Shown: one piece after another, positions 20,959 through 32,336 of the stretch
Layout: each line of letters starts with the position of its first letter
Position numbering within the stretch: the first letter of the stretch is position 1
Source of the DNA: Marinobacter caseinilyticus
GTDB lineage: Bacteria > Pseudomonadota > Gammaproteobacteria > Pseudomonadales > Oleiphilaceae
Direction: 5' to 3'
Assembly (NCBI RefSeq): GCF_011074955.1
Contig: NZ_WUQJ01000031.1
Location: 1 to 64,000, forward strand
DNA length: 64,000 nucleotides
Made by a program: the position numbers and the translations under genes
The notes under the pieces: model-generated
Database searches by the model: none
What the model saw: the letters and a program-made list of their open reading frames with translations, nothing else
What the model was told of the DNA's origin: nothing

Positions 20959-22503
20959 TTACCAGCTCTGAGTGGTCTTGAATTTCTCAAGTGCAGCTTT
21001 CAGGCCGGCAGCGATTTCATCGTTGAAATCACCTTTCTCATTGATCTTGGCCAGAAGCTCTTTTTGATCAGCGCGCATCCAGTCCAGCAGTTGTGCTTCG
21101 AACTTCACAACTTTCTCTACATCAATGTCGTCCAGGAAGCCTTCGTTGGCTGCGAACAGAACAGTACCCATCTCAGCCACCGACATCGGGCTGTACTGGT
21201 TCTGCTTCATCAGTTCGGTAACCCGCTGACCGTGCTCCAGCTGCTGACGCGTTGCTTCGTCAAGGTCCGACGCGAACTGGGCGAACGCCGCCAATTCACG
21301 GTACTGGGCCAGGGCCAGACGAATGTTACCGCCCAGCTTTTTCATGATCTTGGTCTGGGCAGAACCGCCCACACGAGAAACCGAAATACCCGCGTTCATG
21401 GCCGGGCGGATGCCCGAGTTGAACAGGTTGGTTTCAAGGAAGATCTGACCGTCGGTGATCGAAATAACGTTGGTCGGTACGAACGCGGATACGTCGCCGG
21501 CCTGCGTTTCAATGATCGGCAACGCCGTCAGGGAACCCGTCTTGCCTTTGACTTCGCCATTGGTCAATTGCTCGACGTAATCGGCGTTTACCCGGGATGC
21601 ACGCTCAAGCAAGCGGGAGTGCAGGTAGAAAACGTCACCTGGGTAGGCTTCACGTCCTGGCGGACGACGCAGCAACAGGGAAATCTGGCGGTACGCCACA
21701 GCCTGCTTACTGAGGTCATCGTATACAATCAGGGCATCTTCACCACGGTCACGGAAATACTCACCCATGGAGGTACCGGCGTACGGTGCCAGGAACTGCA
21801 TCGCTGCAGGATCCGCCGCACCGGCGGCAACCACGATGGTGTGATCCATGGCGCCGTGCTCTTCCAGCTTACGAACGACGGCCGCAATGGAAGACTGCTT
21901 CTGGCCAATCGCCACATAGATACATTTGATGCCGGTATCTTTCTGGTTGATGATGGCGTCGATCGCCACGGCGGTTTTACCGATCTGGCGGTCACCGATG
22001 ATCAGCTCGCGCTGGCCACGGCCAATCGGCACCATGGTATCGATCGCTTTAAGACCGGTCTGAACCGGCTCGTCAACGGATTGACGTGCGATAACACCCG
22101 GTGCCACTTTCTCGATTGGCGACGTCAGGGTTGCGCCCAGATCGCCTTTGCCATCGATGGCGTTACCCAGGCCATCCACGACGCGACCCAGCAGTTCCGG
22201 ACCTACCGGGACTTCCAGGATACGACCGGTACAACGAACTTTCTGACCTTCGGCCAGATCTTCGTAGTCGCCCAGTACCACCGCACCAACAGAATCGCGC
22301 TCAAGGTTGAGCGCCATACCGAACGTGCCATTGGCAAATTCAATCATCTCACCGTACATAACGTCGGCAAGACCGTGAACCAGTACGATACCGTCCGATA
22401 CAGACAGGATGGTACCTTCGTTTCGTGCTTCGGAAGAGATGTCGAGCTTTTCGATTCTCTTCTTGATGATGTCACTGATCTCGGATGGATTCAGTTGCTG
22501 CAT
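20959..22503 (-). CDS. atpA: ATP synthase F1 alpha subunit
   Basis: 514 residues, near the E. coli length of 513. Non-catalytic nucleotide-binding subunit of F1. Seen: the N-terminal [17 protein letters not shown] that contacts delta, Walker [34 protein letters not shown], and [15 protein letters not shown] with [14 protein letters not shown]. It lies 28 bp after atpH. The following hairpin before atpG is discussed separately. Confidence 0.98.
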   Translation of the reverse strand: MQQLNPSEISDIIKKRIEKLDISSEARNEGTILSVSDGIVLVHGLADVMYGEMIEFANGTFGMALNLERDSVGAVVLGDYEDLAEGQKVRCTGRILEVPVGPELLGRVVDGLGNAIDGKGDLGATLTSPIEKVAPGVIARQSVDEPVQTGLKAIDTMVPIGRGQRELIIGDRQIGKTAVAIDAIINQKDTGIKCIYVAIGQKQSSIAAVVRKLEEHGAMDHTIVVAAGAADPAAMQFLAPYAGTSMGEYFRDRGEDALIVYDDLSKQAVAYRQISLLLRRPPGREAYPGDVFYLHSRLLERASRVNADYVEQLTNGEVKGKTGSLTALPIIETQAGDVSAFVPTNVISITDGQIFLETNLFNSGIRPAMNAGISVSRVGGSAQTKIMKKLGGNIRLALAQYRELAAFAQFASDLDEATRQQLEHGQRVTELMKQNQYSPMSVAEMGTVLFAANEGFLDDIDVEKVVKFEAQLLDWMRADQKELLAKINEKGDFNDEIAAGLKAALEKFKTTQSW

Positions 22504-22531
22504 GCCTTTATCCTCAAACCTTATGCTGAAA

Positions 22532-23068
22532 TCAGGAGCCCAATGCCTCGGCCAGTTTGGTCAGCTTTCCGCGTACAGATGCGTCAATAACCATGTCGCC
22601 CGTGCGAACAATCACACCGCCAATTAACGATTTGTCCAGCGATGTTTCGAGTGTCACTTGGCGCTCGAGTTTGGTCGACAGTGCCTGGGTCAACTTCTGC
22701 TGCTGTTCGTCGGTCAGCTCAAACGGCGCGCTCACCTGAATGTCAACGGTGCGCTCCAGATCAGCTCGGTACGTGTTGAAAAGCGTCGCAATCTCGGGAA
22801 GCAGAGCCAGTCTATGGTTCTCAGCCAGAATCGCGAAGAAGTTACGCATCTCATCCGAAGTCGACTGTTCTACACAGTCCAGAATCAGATCCGCCTTCGC
22901 CAATTCCGCCATTCCCGGATTTGTAAGAAGCTGTCGTATCTTTTTGTGTGCCGCGATCTGTCCAGTACCTGACAGCAAATCAGACCACTCAGCCAACTGT
23001 TTTTGTGACTGTGCGTTCTGAAATGCGGCCTTGGCGTACGGACGGGCCAGCGTTGTCAGTTCTGCCAT
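22532..23068 (-). CDS. atpH: ATP synthase F1 delta subunit
   Basis: 178 residues. Delta sits on top of F1 and ties it to the b-subunit stalk. The start [14 protein letters not shown] and the C-terminal [20 protein letters not shown] with LTKLAEAL are the conserved parts of the family (OSCP/delta). It lies 12 bp after atpF and 28 bp before atpA in the operon. Confidence 0.97.
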   Translation of the reverse strand: MAELTTLARPYAKAAFQNAQSQKQLAEWSDLLSGTGQIAAHKKIRQLLTNPGMAELAKADLILDCVEQSTSDEMRNFFAILAENHRLALLPEIATLFNTYRADLERTVDIQVSAPFELTDEQQQKLTQALSTKLERQVTLETSLDKSLIGGVIVRTGDMVIDASVRGKLTKLAEALGS

Positions 23069-23080
23069 GATGAACCTCGT

Positions 23081-23551
23081 TTAGAGTTCGGCTGCCAGCT
23101 TGTCCAGCATTGCGCTGTGCTTGTCAGCATCGACAGAAGATTCCAGAATCTTCTCCGCGCCGGCAATCGCAATGGCGGCAATCTCTGCACGCAGGGCGTC
23201 TCTGGCCTGAATTCGCTGTTGCTCGATCTCGGCTTTGGCCTGCTCCACCAGCTTTTGCCCCTCAATCCGGGCATCGTCTTTGGATGCATCCACAATCTGG
23301 TTGGCACGCTTGTTGGCTTGCTCGATCAACGCAGCGGCTTCCTGCTTGGCCTTCCGGAGTTCCTGAGCGGACTTTTCTTGTGCCAGCTCCAGGTCTCGTG
23401 CGGCCCGGTCGGAAGCGGCCAGTCCATCAGCGATCTTCTTTTGTCGTTCCTGCAGGGCCGCGATAATCGGCGGCCACACATATTTCATGCAGAAGACAAC
23501 AAAGATAAAGAACGCGATGGCTTGACCAATCATCGTCAAATTAATGTTCAC
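23081..23551 (-). CDS. atpF: ATP synthase Fo b subunit
   Basis: 156 residues, as in E. coli. One N-terminal membrane helix ([20 protein letters not shown]), then a long charged, Ala-rich coiled coil that forms the peripheral stalk. The start codon is GTG at 23551, chosen because GAGGTG lies just upstream and the start [10 protein letters not shown] matches the family. It lies 66 bp after atpE with a hairpin between them. Confidence 0.97.
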   Translation of the reverse strand: MNINLTMIGQAIAFFIFVVFCMKYVWPPIIAALQERQKKIADGLAASDRAARDLELAQEKSAQELRKAKQEAAALIEQANKRANQIVDASKDDARIEGQKLVEQAKAEIEQQRIQARDALRAEIAAIAIAGAEKILESSVDADKHSAMLDKLAAEL

Positions 23552-23588
23552 GTCTTCACCTCTCGCCTGTTGTGTAAAGAATCATCAA

Positions 23589-23605
23589 TCCGGGAACAGC
23601 CCGGA
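23589..23605 (-). promoter_or_regulatory. Small hairpin between atpE and atpF
   Basis: TCCGGG (23589-23594) pairs with CCCGGA (23600-23605) with a five-base loop. No T-run follows. It may help to set the c to b ratio by RNA stability; this is inference. Confidence 0.35.
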
Positions 23606-23617
23606 GTGGCGACTCGA

Positions 23618-23893
<276 letters not shown>

Positions 23894-23932
23894 TTAGGTT
23901 TTTAAGTTGTGGGTTTTCGTGTAATGCTTTGC

Positions 23933-24814
<882 letters not shown>

Positions 24815-24823
24815 TCAGGTCCT

Positions 24824-25225
24824 TTAGCTTCGCTGCGGTCTACCACTTGCCAGAAGCGGCGTCAGCCAGTTGATGACCAGCATGATCGCAAATGTTAAAA
24901 ACAATGCCGCTACGTCGAGCGGCTGAATCCAGATAAACACCGTGGTGAACAACACGGCGCACAGAATGAGTTTGCCGGCCTCACCCTGGTAAAATGAACT
25001 TATAATCTGTCGGGCGGCCCGGGCTCCGGCATAGCGGAACGCCTTAAATGCAAAATACGCATTGGGAAGCAGAAAAATCAGGCCTCCCAACAGGGCGGAG
25101 TAGCTGGCAACGGGGCTCTTCACCAAAAAAGCCAGTCCAATAAGGATCAACATCACACACTGGAATAAAAGCCACCGGCCAATGGGCGGACGGCTAATAC
25201 CGCTGTGTTGTGCTGTCGTCATCAT
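24824..25225 (-). CDS. atpI: ATP synthase assembly-associated protein AtpI
   Basis: 133 residues from the ATG at 25225 (the next codon, 25222, is an equally possible ATG). A longer in-frame start at 25363 would place the promoter inside the gene and is rejected. Four hydrophobic helices are seen: LLFQCVMLILIGLAF, YSALLGGLIFLLPNAYFAF, LILCAVLFTTVFIW and VAALFLTFAIMLVINWLTPL. AtpI is thought to help c-ring assembly or to carry Mg/Ca. It is the first gene of the atp operon. Confidence 0.9.
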   Translation of the reverse strand: MMTTAQHSGISRPPIGRWLLFQCVMLILIGLAFLVKSPVASYSALLGGLIFLLPNAYFAFKAFRYAGARAARQIISSFYQGEAGKLILCAVLFTTVFIWIQPLDVAALFLTFAIMLVINWLTPLLASGRPQRS

Positions 25226-25294
25226 TGCCCCAATCAACCGTCTTGAAAATGTGTGTCCGGACGGTTTCTTAATCCACCTGTACGAGCGCCGCCG

Positions 25295-25323
25295 ATTATA
25301 GGTGTTCAAATGACATGAATCAA
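25295..25323 (-). promoter_or_regulatory. Sigma-70 promoter of the atp operon
   Basis: Read leftward, TTGATT (25323-25318), 17 bases, TATAAT (25300-25295). The -10 is perfect and the -35 matches four of six. It lies about 70 bp before the atpI start, with no other gene between. Confidence 0.75.
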
Positions 25324-25352
25324 CAAAGCCCCGGTCCCTGCGAGCTAATGGG

Positions 25353-25378
25353 ACCGCCGCCATTGGCGGTAATTTTTT
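25353..25378 (+). terminator. Hairpin with T-run between parB and atpI
   Basis: ACCGCC (25353-25358) pairs with GGCGGT (25365-25370), followed on the plus strand by AATTTTTT. No rightward gene precedes it, so it may stop antisense transcription. On the minus strand it could act as a simple hairpin between parB and the atp promoter. Confidence 0.35.
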
Positions 25379-25527
25379 GGCAATTGATTACAAATTGATC
25401 TTGAAAGCCCTTTTACCCACTAGATGTAGTGTCTCCGTCGTTTCTTGCAACTTAAGGACCAAGTCGACAGTGCTAGAAAATATGCACCAAAAATGATCTT
25501 CAAATGCACCCATATAACTCATCGGAT

Positions 25528-26415
25528 CTATTGAATATGACTCAAAATACCATCCAGCTCATCCAGTGAGCTGTACTCAATCACCAGTTTGCCCTTGCCT
25601 CGGTTACCATGATCAATGGCAACGCGTGCACCCAGTCGCTCAGCCAGATCGTCCTGCAGTCGCCGGATGTTGGGGTCGACCTCCGACGTTTTCGGGGCCT
25701 TGGCGTTGGGTTGCTCCTGCTGGAGCCGGCGAACCAGCGCTTCGGTCTGCCGCACCGAGAGGGATTTGGCGACCACCTGACGGGCAACCTGCATTTGTTG
25801 TTCCGGGGGTAGGGTCAGCATGGCCCGGCCATGGCCCATTTCAAGGTCTCCGTGTTCCAGCATCACCCGCACGTCTTCCGTCAGGCTTACCAGTCGCAAC
25901 AGGTTGGTGATGGTGGTTCGGGACTTGCCAACCGCTTCCGCGACCTGGGCCTGGGTCAGGCCAAACTCTTCCTGAAGCCGCTGCAGGGCGAAGGCTTCTT
26001 CAATGGGGTTGAGGTTTTCGCGCTGAATGTTCTCGATCAGCCCCATGGCAATGGCGGCTTCGTCCGGCACATCGCGGATGATGGCCGGAATACGATCAAG
26101 ATCGGCCATTTGAGCGGCGCGCCAACGACGTTCACCAGCGACCAGCTCATAACGGCCTTCACCGATGGGCCGCAGCACGACCGGCTGCATCACACCCTGC
26201 TGACGGATGGAGTCCGACAGCTCCTGCAACGCCGTCGGGTCCATGTCCCGTCGGGGCTGGAACCGGCCGCGTTGAATCAGGTCAATGGGGACATCCCGGA
26301 GTTCGCCGTCCTGGTCACTGACATCGCGGTCCAGATTTACCTTGGAGCCCGCCAGCAGTGCGCCTAGTCCGCGCTCACCCAATCCTCGTTTTTTCGCCGC
26401 CATGGTGTTGGTCAT
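25528..26415 (-). CDS. parB: Chromosome partitioning protein ParB
   Basis: 295 residues. A CTP-dependent clamp that loads at parS and spreads. The N-terminal CTPase domain has PIDLIQRGRFQPRRD, and GERRWRAAQMADLDRIPAII (box II) with NIQRENLNPIEEA follows. The helix-turn-helix is LTQAQVAEAVGKSRTTITNLL. The C-terminal part is the dimer domain. It lies 41 bp after parA; a second possible start is the Met at position 5. Two parS-like palindromes inside recF at 49.96 and 50.60 kb are likely targets. Confidence 0.97.
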   Translation of the reverse strand: MTNTMAAKKRGLGERGLGALLAGSKVNLDRDVSDQDGELRDVPIDLIQRGRFQPRRDMDPTALQELSDSIRQQGVMQPVVLRPIGEGRYELVAGERRWRAAQMADLDRIPAIIRDVPDEAAIAMGLIENIQRENLNPIEEAFALQRLQEEFGLTQAQVAEAVGKSRTTITNLLRLVSLTEDVRVMLEHGDLEMGHGRAMLTLPPEQQMQVARQVVAKSLSVRQTEALVRRLQQEQPNAKAPKTSEVDPNIRRLQDDLAERLGARVAIDHGNRGKGKLVIEYSSLDELDGILSHIQ

Positions 26416-26456
26416 TCGTCCAGGTGAAAATCAGTCGTTATAGAGTGTTCGGTATC

Positions 26457-27251
26457 TTACACGGCAACGGCCGGTGATGTCTTTTGTGAACCGTGCCGAC
26501 GGACCATTTCGCCCGCCAGTGCCAGATAGGCCACGGCGCCCTTCGAGACGCGATCGTATTTGAGCGCAGGCAGGCCGTAGCTGGGCGCTTCGGCGAGCCG
26601 AACGTTACGCGGAATGACGGCACGGTAGACCTTGTCACCAAAATACTCGGTGAGCTGCGAGGAAACGTCCAGTGTGAGACTGTTGCGGGGGTCGTACATG
26701 GTTCTCAGAATGCCCTCAACCTGCAATGCCGGATTGACCGTCTCCTGAATCTGCTCAACGGTATTCATCAAGGCCGCCAACCCTTCCAGGGCATAGTACT
26801 CGCACTGCATGGGTATCAATACGGTGTCCGCCGCCGACAGGGCATTAACGGTCAACAGGCTGAGTGAGGGCGGGCAGTCGATCAGAATGTAGTCGTAATT
26901 GTCCCGGACAGTGTTAAGGGACAGCCTCAACCGGTGCTCGCGCCCGATTTCATTCATCAGTTCAACTTCCGCCGCGGTTAAATCGCCGTTGGCGGGCAGG
27001 ATGTCGAACCCGGACGCTTCGGCGCGAATGATCACTTCCGCAGCGCTGGCACGTTTGGTCAGCATGTCGTACCCGGACAGCGATAATTCACTCTTATCGA
27101 TGCCGCTGCCCATGGTGGCGTTGCCCTGCGGGTCCATATCCACCAGCAATACCCGACGCTTGGTGGCCGCCAGTGACGCCGACAGATTGACACAGGTGGT
27201 GGTTTTGCCAACGCCGCCCTTCTGATTGGTGACCGCTATGACACGTGCCAT
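26457..27251 (-). CDS. parA: Chromosome partitioning ATPase ParA (Soj)
   Basis: 264 residues. A deviant Walker A ATPase that binds DNA non-specifically when dimeric and moves ParB-parS complexes. The motif QKGGVGKTTTCVNLSA (residues 8-23) contains the signature lysine, LLVDMDPQGNATMG is the switch region, and DYILIDCPPSL is Walker B. It starts 2 bp after the rsmG stop, so it is translationally coupled to the mnmG-rsmG-parA-parB operon. Confidence 0.97.
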   Translation of the reverse strand: MARVIAVTNQKGGVGKTTTCVNLSASLAATKRRVLLVDMDPQGNATMGSGIDKSELSLSGYDMLTKRASAAEVIIRAEASGFDILPANGDLTAAEVELMNEIGREHRLRLSLNTVRDNYDYILIDCPPSLSLLTVNALSAADTVLIPMQCEYYALEGLAALMNTVEQIQETVNPALQVEGILRTMYDPRNSLTLDVSSQLTEYFGDKVYRAVIPRNVRLAEAPSYGLPALKYDRVSKGAVAYLALAGEMVRRHGSQKTSPAVAV

Positions 27252-27253
27252 GG

Positions 27254-27901
27254 CTAAACTCCTGTGTTGGAAACTCGATCAATAATGAGCAAGTGGCGCT
27301 CGCCTGAGCAGCCTGGCACCTGCAGTCTTTCGTGGGCTTTCACCCTCCAATCGTTGGGCAACGCCGCCACTTCATCATCCGGAAACTGCCCTTTCATGGC
27401 AAGGAACTGGCCATCATCCGCCAGCAGATACCCGCACCAGTGCACCAGGTTCGCCAGTGCGGTGAAGGCTCGGCTGCTGATCTGGCCGTACCGCACACTC
27501 GGATCACAGGCCTCGGCCCGACCGTGAATGACCGTGACATTGGCAAGTTTTAGCTCCAACACACACTGGGTCAAAAACCGGGTTTTTTTGCTGTTGCTGT
27601 CCAACAGCGTGAACTGGGTGTCGGGCATCACGATGGCCAGCGGTATCCCGGGCAGTCCCCCACCGGCGCCCACATCGAGCAGGTGGTCGGTGGTCACAAA
27701 CGGCTGAATGCTCAGGCTGTCGAGCAATTGCCGGGACACCATCTCCGCCGGCTCGCGCACCGCCGTAAGATTGTAGGCCTTGTTCCACTTGGCCAACAGT
27801 TCAAGAAACGCCACCAGTTGCGTTTGCTGTTGGTCCGTCACGGGCAGCCCTGCGGTCGCCAACCCTTGCTCAAGCTGGCGCCGCCATAGTGAGTCGGTCA
27901 T
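27254..27901 (-). CDS. rsmG: 16S rRNA (guanine527-N7)-methyltransferase
   Basis: 215 residues from the ATG at 27901; a TTG at 27910 in frame would give 218. Adds a methyl group to G527 of 16S rRNA from S-adenosylmethionine; loss gives low-level streptomycin resistance. The SAM-binding motif is LLDVGAGGGLPGIPLAI, preceded by KWNKAYNLTAVREP. No Shine-Dalgarno is visible, and it begins 9 bp after the mnmG stop, which suggests translational coupling. Confidence 0.95.
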   Translation of the reverse strand: MTDSLWRRQLEQGLATAGLPVTDQQQTQLVAFLELLAKWNKAYNLTAVREPAEMVSRQLLDSLSIQPFVTTDHLLDVGAGGGLPGIPLAIVMPDTQFTLLDSNSKKTRFLTQCVLELKLANVTVIHGRAEACDPSVRYGQISSRAFTALANLVHWCGYLLADDGQFLAMKGQFPDDEVAALPNDWRVKAHERLQVPGCSGERHLLIIDRVSNTGV

Positions 27902-27910
27902 GGCAGGCAA

Positions 27911-29797
27911 TCAGGCGCTTTGTTTGCGCAGCAAATCGCGCTTTTTCAGATTCACCAGCAATTGCGACACCGCCGCCGGGGTAACGCCCTGGATGCGGGA
28001 AGCCTGGGCGATCGTTTCCGGCCGCACGGCTTTCAGCTTCTGTTTGATCTCATTGGACAGACCACCAACCGCATCATAGTCGAGATCGACAGGCAGAACG
28101 GTGTTCTCGTTACGGCGCAGGCGCTCGATTTCGTCGGTTTGACGCGAGATATAGCCTTCGTATTTGATCTCTATTTCCACCTGATCGGCCACGATCGGAT
28201 CCTCAGCCTCTTCACCGCTGATGTCCGCGACATGGCGATAGACAATTTCAGGCCGCCGCAGTAGGTCGGCCAGGGTGTGCTCGCGGGTCAGTGGCCGCTG
28301 CAGATAACGGTCTGCAATCACGCCCTGCTCGCTGCCCGGGTGCACAAACGTGGCGTCCAGGCGTTGCCGTTCCGTGGCAATGGCGTCCCGTTTTTCGTTG
28401 AACCGCGTCCAGCGGTCGTCATCCACCAGTCCCAGTTTGTGACCGGTCTCGGTCAGGCGCAGGTCCGCGTTGTCTTCCCGCAGGATCAAGCGGTATTCCG
28501 CACGGCTGGTAAACATGCGATAGGGTTCCGACGTTCCCATGGTGATCAGGTCGTCCACCAGCACACCCAGGTACGCCTCATCCCGACGGGGGTACCAGGC
28601 GTCTTTTTCCTGCGCTTTCAGGGCCGCGTTGATGCCCGCCAGCAACCCCTGGGCACCGGCTTCTTCATAGCCTGTGGTGCCGTTGATCTGGCCGGCGAAA
28701 TACAAGCCCTGGATGAATTTGGTTTCCAGCGTGTGCCGTAGATCCTGCGGATTCAGGAAGTCATATTCGATGGCGTAACCCGGGCGCGTGATGTGGGCAT
28801 TCTCAAACCCGGGAATGGTCCGCACCGCTGCGAGCTGAATATCGAATGGCAGACTGGTGGAAATTCCATTTGGGTAGAGCTCGTTGGTGGTCAGGCCCTC
28901 GGGCTCGACAAAGATCTGATGGGAATCCTTGTCCGCGAAGCGATTGACCTTGTCTTCAATGGACGGGCAATAGCGTGGCCCGATGCCTTCAATATTGCCG
29001 GCAAACATCGGCGAGCGGTCAAACCCGCTGCGAATGATCTCGTGGGTTTGCTCTGTGGTACGCGTCACGTAGCAGCAGACCTGCTCCGGATGTTGCGAAC
29101 GTGAACCCAAAAACGACATCACCGGTGTCGGGTCATCGCCCCACTGTTGCTGCATCACTGAGAAATCCACACTGCGGGCGTCAATCCGAGGCGGGGTGCC
29201 GGTTTTCAGGCGGCCGACGTTGAACGGCAGTTCGCGCAGGCGTTGGGCCAGCGCATTGGCCGGGGCATCACCGGCACGGCCACCGGAGTGATGCTGCATA
29301 CCAATGTGAATCACCCCACCCAGGAAGGTACCGGTGGTGAGCACGACGGTTTTGGCGTTGAAGCGAATGCCGGTCTGGGTCACCACACCGGTCACTTGAT
29401 CGCCTTCAACAATCAGGTCGTCAGCCGCTTGCTGGAACAGCGTCAGGTTGGGCTGACTTTCCAGCATGCCGCGAATTGCAGCCTTGTACAGCACCCGGTC
29501 CGCCTGGGCCCGGGTCGCGCGAACCGCAGGCCCTTTACGGGAATTCAGGGTACGGAACTGGATACCGGCCTGGTCGGTGGCCAGCGCCATGGCCCCGCCA
29601 AGCGCGTCAATTTCCTTCACCAGATGGCTTTTGCCGATCCCCCCAATCGCCGGGTTACAAGACATCTGTCCCAGCGTCTCTATGTTATGGGTCAGCAGCA
29701 GCGTCTGTGATCCCATGCGAGCGGCCGCCAGCGCGGCTTCTGTGCCGGCATGGCCACCCCCAATCACAATCACATCGAAACGGGTCGGAAAATCCAC
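27911..29797 (-). CDS. mnmG: tRNA uridine-5-carboxymethylaminomethyl modification enzyme MnmG
   Basis: 628 residues. FAD-dependent partner of MnmE in forming cmnm5U34 of tRNAs. The FAD-binding start is [19 protein letters not shown], then [19 protein letters not shown], and [18 protein letters not shown] near the middle. The start codon is GTG at 29797, chosen because GAGGTG stands 5 bases upstream and the protein start [14 protein letters not shown] fits. It heads the mnmG-rsmG-parAB operon. TATACT at 29840-29835 (minus strand) could be its -10 box. Confidence 0.97.
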   Translation of the reverse strand: MDFPTRFDVIVIGGGHAGTEAALAAARMGSQTLLLTHNIETLGQMSCNPAIGGIGKSHLVKEIDALGGAMALATDQAGIQFRTLNSRKGPAVRATRAQADRVLYKAAIRGMLESQPNLTLFQQAADDLIVEGDQVTGVVTQTGIRFNAKTVVLTTGTFLGGVIHIGMQHHSGGRAGDAPANALAQRLRELPFNVGRLKTGTPPRIDARSVDFSVMQQQWGDDPTPVMSFLGSRSQHPEQVCCYVTRTTEQTHEIIRSGFDRSPMFAGNIEGIGPRYCPSIEDKVNRFADKDSHQIFVEPEGLTTNELYPNGISTSLPFDIQLAAVRTIPGFENAHITRPGYAIEYDFLNPQDLRHTLETKFIQGLYFAGQINGTTGYEEAGAQGLLAGINAALKAQEKDAWYPRRDEAYLGVLVDDLITMGTSEPYRMFTSRAEYRLILREDNADLRLTETGHKLGLVDDDRWTRFNEKRDAIATERQRLDATFVHPGSEQGVIADRYLQRPLTREHTLADLLRRPEIVYRHVADISGEEAEDPIVADQVEIEIKYEGYISRQTDEIERLRRNENTVLPVDLDYDAVGGLSNEIKQKLKAVRPETIAQASRIQGVTPAAVSQLLVNLKKRDLLRKQSA

Positions 29798-30142
29798 ACA
29801 TCACCTCAAAAAAGACATAAAAAACAGGGGCAGGAGTATAACGCGTCAGCGCATCAAATGCAGTTGGAATGTGCAAAAATTAACCACTTTCCCCGTGGAC
29901 ACGTGAGGGCGCACACCGAGTCCATAATTAGGACATCTGAAAAACAAACATTGTTGATTAATCAGATGGTTGGGAGGATCACTTCACAAAAGTTTTTAAG
30001 AAAGTTATCCACATTTCGAACCCTGCCTAAAACTCCGAATATATTGCGCATCTATTTGTTTTATAACGCTATAAAAAAAGTAATCCAACCCTTATGCCAA
30101 GGTTGTTCAGTACTTTATCCACAACTCTACCCCGTCCTCAAA
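29798..30142. other. AT-rich intergenic region upstream of mnmG with two perfect DnaA boxes
   Basis: This gap separates mnmG from the MFS-PlsC gene. TTATCCACA, the perfect DnaA box, occurs at 30005-30013 and 30115-30123 in the same orientation, 110 bases apart, with AT-rich sequence between (TATATTG, TTATAACGCTATAAAAAAAG). In enterobacteria oriC lies beside mnmG (gidA), while in pseudomonads a second origin-like segment is found there. It may be an ancestral or secondary origin, or a DnaA-controlled mnmG promoter. Confidence 0.5.
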
Positions 30143-32020
30143 TTACGGGTGACCGCCCCGGAGTCGCTTTACCTCCGACTCCAGATCCGCGGCACGTGCG
30201 TCGCTGGCGGCCACCGGTTCGGCGGCAAGCAAGTGAATACGGGACCAGAACCGGGACGGCCAGTGCTTCATCGCGGGCCCACCTGCGTGGCTGAAAAAGC
30301 TGCCCCACAGGCCTTGCAGCGCCATGGGCACCACCGGCACCGGGTAGCGTGCGACGATGGCTTCAATACCGGGCCGGAATTCGCCGACTTCGCCATCCGG
30401 AGTCAGCCGGCCCTCGGGGAAGATACACACCACCTGGCCGGCCCGCAGTTCCTCTTCAATGCGATCGAATGCCTGATTGTAGATGGCTTCATTGTGGCTG
30501 CGCGGCGCTATGGGTATGGTTTTGGCCAACCGGAACAACGCTCCCAGAACGGGCGTATTGAAGATGCGGGAGTCCATCACAAAGCGCACCGGACGGCGCA
30601 CAGCCCCGCCGATCACCAGCGCATCCATATAGGACACATGGTTGCACACCAGCACCACCGGGCCTTCGTCGGGGATGTTGTCGAGGCCCCGATGCCGCAC
30701 GCGGTAGAGGGTGTGAGACAGCGTCCAGATGATGAACCGTAACGCGAACTCCGGCATCTGCTGATACACAAACCCGGCCACCACCAGGTTCATGATCGAC
30801 AACACCAGGAAGAACTCCGGAATGCTCAGCTCCAGTACGCCCAATACCACAATGCCCATGATCGCACTGACCACCATAAACAATGCATTCATGACGTTGA
30901 GCGCGGCGATAATCCGCGCCCGCTTGTCCCTCGGCGTTTCATGTTGCACAAAGGCGTAAAGGGGCACAATGAACAGGCCACCGGAGACGCCAATTCCGAG
31001 CAGGTCCAGCATAATGTGGCGATACCCGGCGTCGGTCAGCATCGCCCACCAGTCCGACGGCACCGGCTGCGCTGGCATGCTGGCGTATAGATCAAAGCCG
31101 AACAGGCTCAAACCGACCGAGCCGATCGGCACAATACCCAGCTCAATGCGATGGCCAGACAGGCGTTCGCACAGCATCGAACCGACCGCGATACCGATGG
31201 TGAAAATGGCCAGCAGCAGGGTAACCACGGTCTCATCACCCATCAGATCGGTTTTGGCAAAATTGGGGAACTGGGTCAGATAGGCGGCCCCCAGGAACCA
31301 GAACCAGGAAATCGCCATGATGCTCAGCAGTACCACATGACGCTCACGCGCCAGGGCAATCAGATGCCAGGTTTCCCGCAAAGGTTGCAACCGGATTTTC
31401 AGACTCGCGGCACCGGCATCCGTGGCCGGCACCCGGCGGGCCACCAGATAACCCAGCACCGCCATTGCCAGTACCCCAACGGCGGCGACCTTGGCCGCCG
31501 ACGCCAGTCCCATGATCAATCCCGCCGTGATGGTGCCCAGCAGAATGGCCACAAAGGTACCCATGCCCACCAAGGCGTTGCCCCCCACCAGCTCATCGTC
31601 GCTCAATACCTGCGGCAGAATGGCGTACTTGACCGGACCGAAGAATGTCGATTGCGCGCCCATCAGGAACAACAGCAACAGAAGCAACTCGTACCAGCCG
31701 AACCAGAGTCCGACGGCCGCGATCAGCATGATGGCGATTTCGAGCAGTTTGACCCGTCGGATAACCAACGCTTTTTCATACTTGTCGGCCACCTGGCCGG
31801 CAATACCGGAGAACAGGAAAAACGGCAATATAAAGAGGAAGGCGGCGAAATTAACGACCACATCGGTGGATAAACCAAACAGTCCTCCGGTGCTGTAAGT
31901 CACCAGGAGCAGCAGCGCATTTTTGAATAAATTGTCGTTAAACGCGCCCGAGAATTGGGTCAGAAAAAAAGGCAGGAATCGACGCTCAGTCAAAAGGCGG
32001 AATTGGCTGTGATCGGCCAT
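30143..32020 (-). CDS. MFS lysophospholipid transporter-like protein fused to a PlsC acyltransferase
   Basis: 625 residues from the ATG at 32020 (a longer start at 32143 adds 41 residues of poor composition). The first 420 or so residues form a twelve-helix major facilitator domain of the LplT type (FFLTQFSGAFNDNLFKNAL). The last 200 form a glycerolipid acyltransferase with NHVSYMD (HX4D, His461 to Asp466) and FPEGR (534-538). Such fusions flip and re-acylate lysophospholipids at the inner membrane. The acyl-ACP synthetase domain of the larger Aas-type fusions is missing, so an acyl donor must be made elsewhere. Function is inferred from domains. Confidence 0.9.
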   Translation of the reverse strand: MADHSQFRLLTERRFLPFFLTQFSGAFNDNLFKNALLLLVTYSTGGLFGLSTDVVVNFAAFLFILPFFLFSGIAGQVADKYEKALVIRRVKLLEIAIMLIAAVGLWFGWYELLLLLLFLMGAQSTFFGPVKYAILPQVLSDDELVGGNALVGMGTFVAILLGTITAGLIMGLASAAKVAAVGVLAMAVLGYLVARRVPATDAGAASLKIRLQPLRETWHLIALARERHVVLLSIMAISWFWFLGAAYLTQFPNFAKTDLMGDETVVTLLLAIFTIGIAVGSMLCERLSGHRIELGIVPIGSVGLSLFGFDLYASMPAQPVPSDWWAMLTDAGYRHIMLDLLGIGVSGGLFIVPLYAFVQHETPRDKRARIIAALNVMNALFMVVSAIMGIVVLGVLELSIPEFFLVLSIMNLVVAGFVYQQMPEFALRFIIWTLSHTLYRVRHRGLDNIPDEGPVVLVCNHVSYMDALVIGGAVRRPVRFVMDSRIFNTPVLGALFRLAKTIPIAPRSHNEAIYNQAFDRIEEELRAGQVVCIFPEGRLTPDGEVGEFRPGIEAIVARYPVPVVPMALQGLWGSFFSHAGGPAMKHWPSRFWSRIHLLAAEPVAASDARAADLESEVKRLRGGHP

Positions 32021-32336
32021 GGTGGTTATGGGTCCCTTAATTTGGCGTCCTCGGTGGTAGCAACGATGCGACAAAGTGGCAGGAGGGGCAACCGGTTTTT
32101 GTTGCGCCACCGTGGGCAATGCGCCCATTTCCGAGCCACACACCCCACAAAACGCACTAAGTCAGAGCGATTTGCCATCCTTGAATGCTGAAATGACAAT
32201 TGTATGGCACTGATTTTGCCAACAATGCGCTATTATTTTGACTTATTGGCATGGATATCGCAGTCATTTAGCACGGTGAATGCCGTATTCAGCAGTCCAT
32301 ACAAGCCAGGGAGGGTTTAATCAGTGTGAGCGTCGT

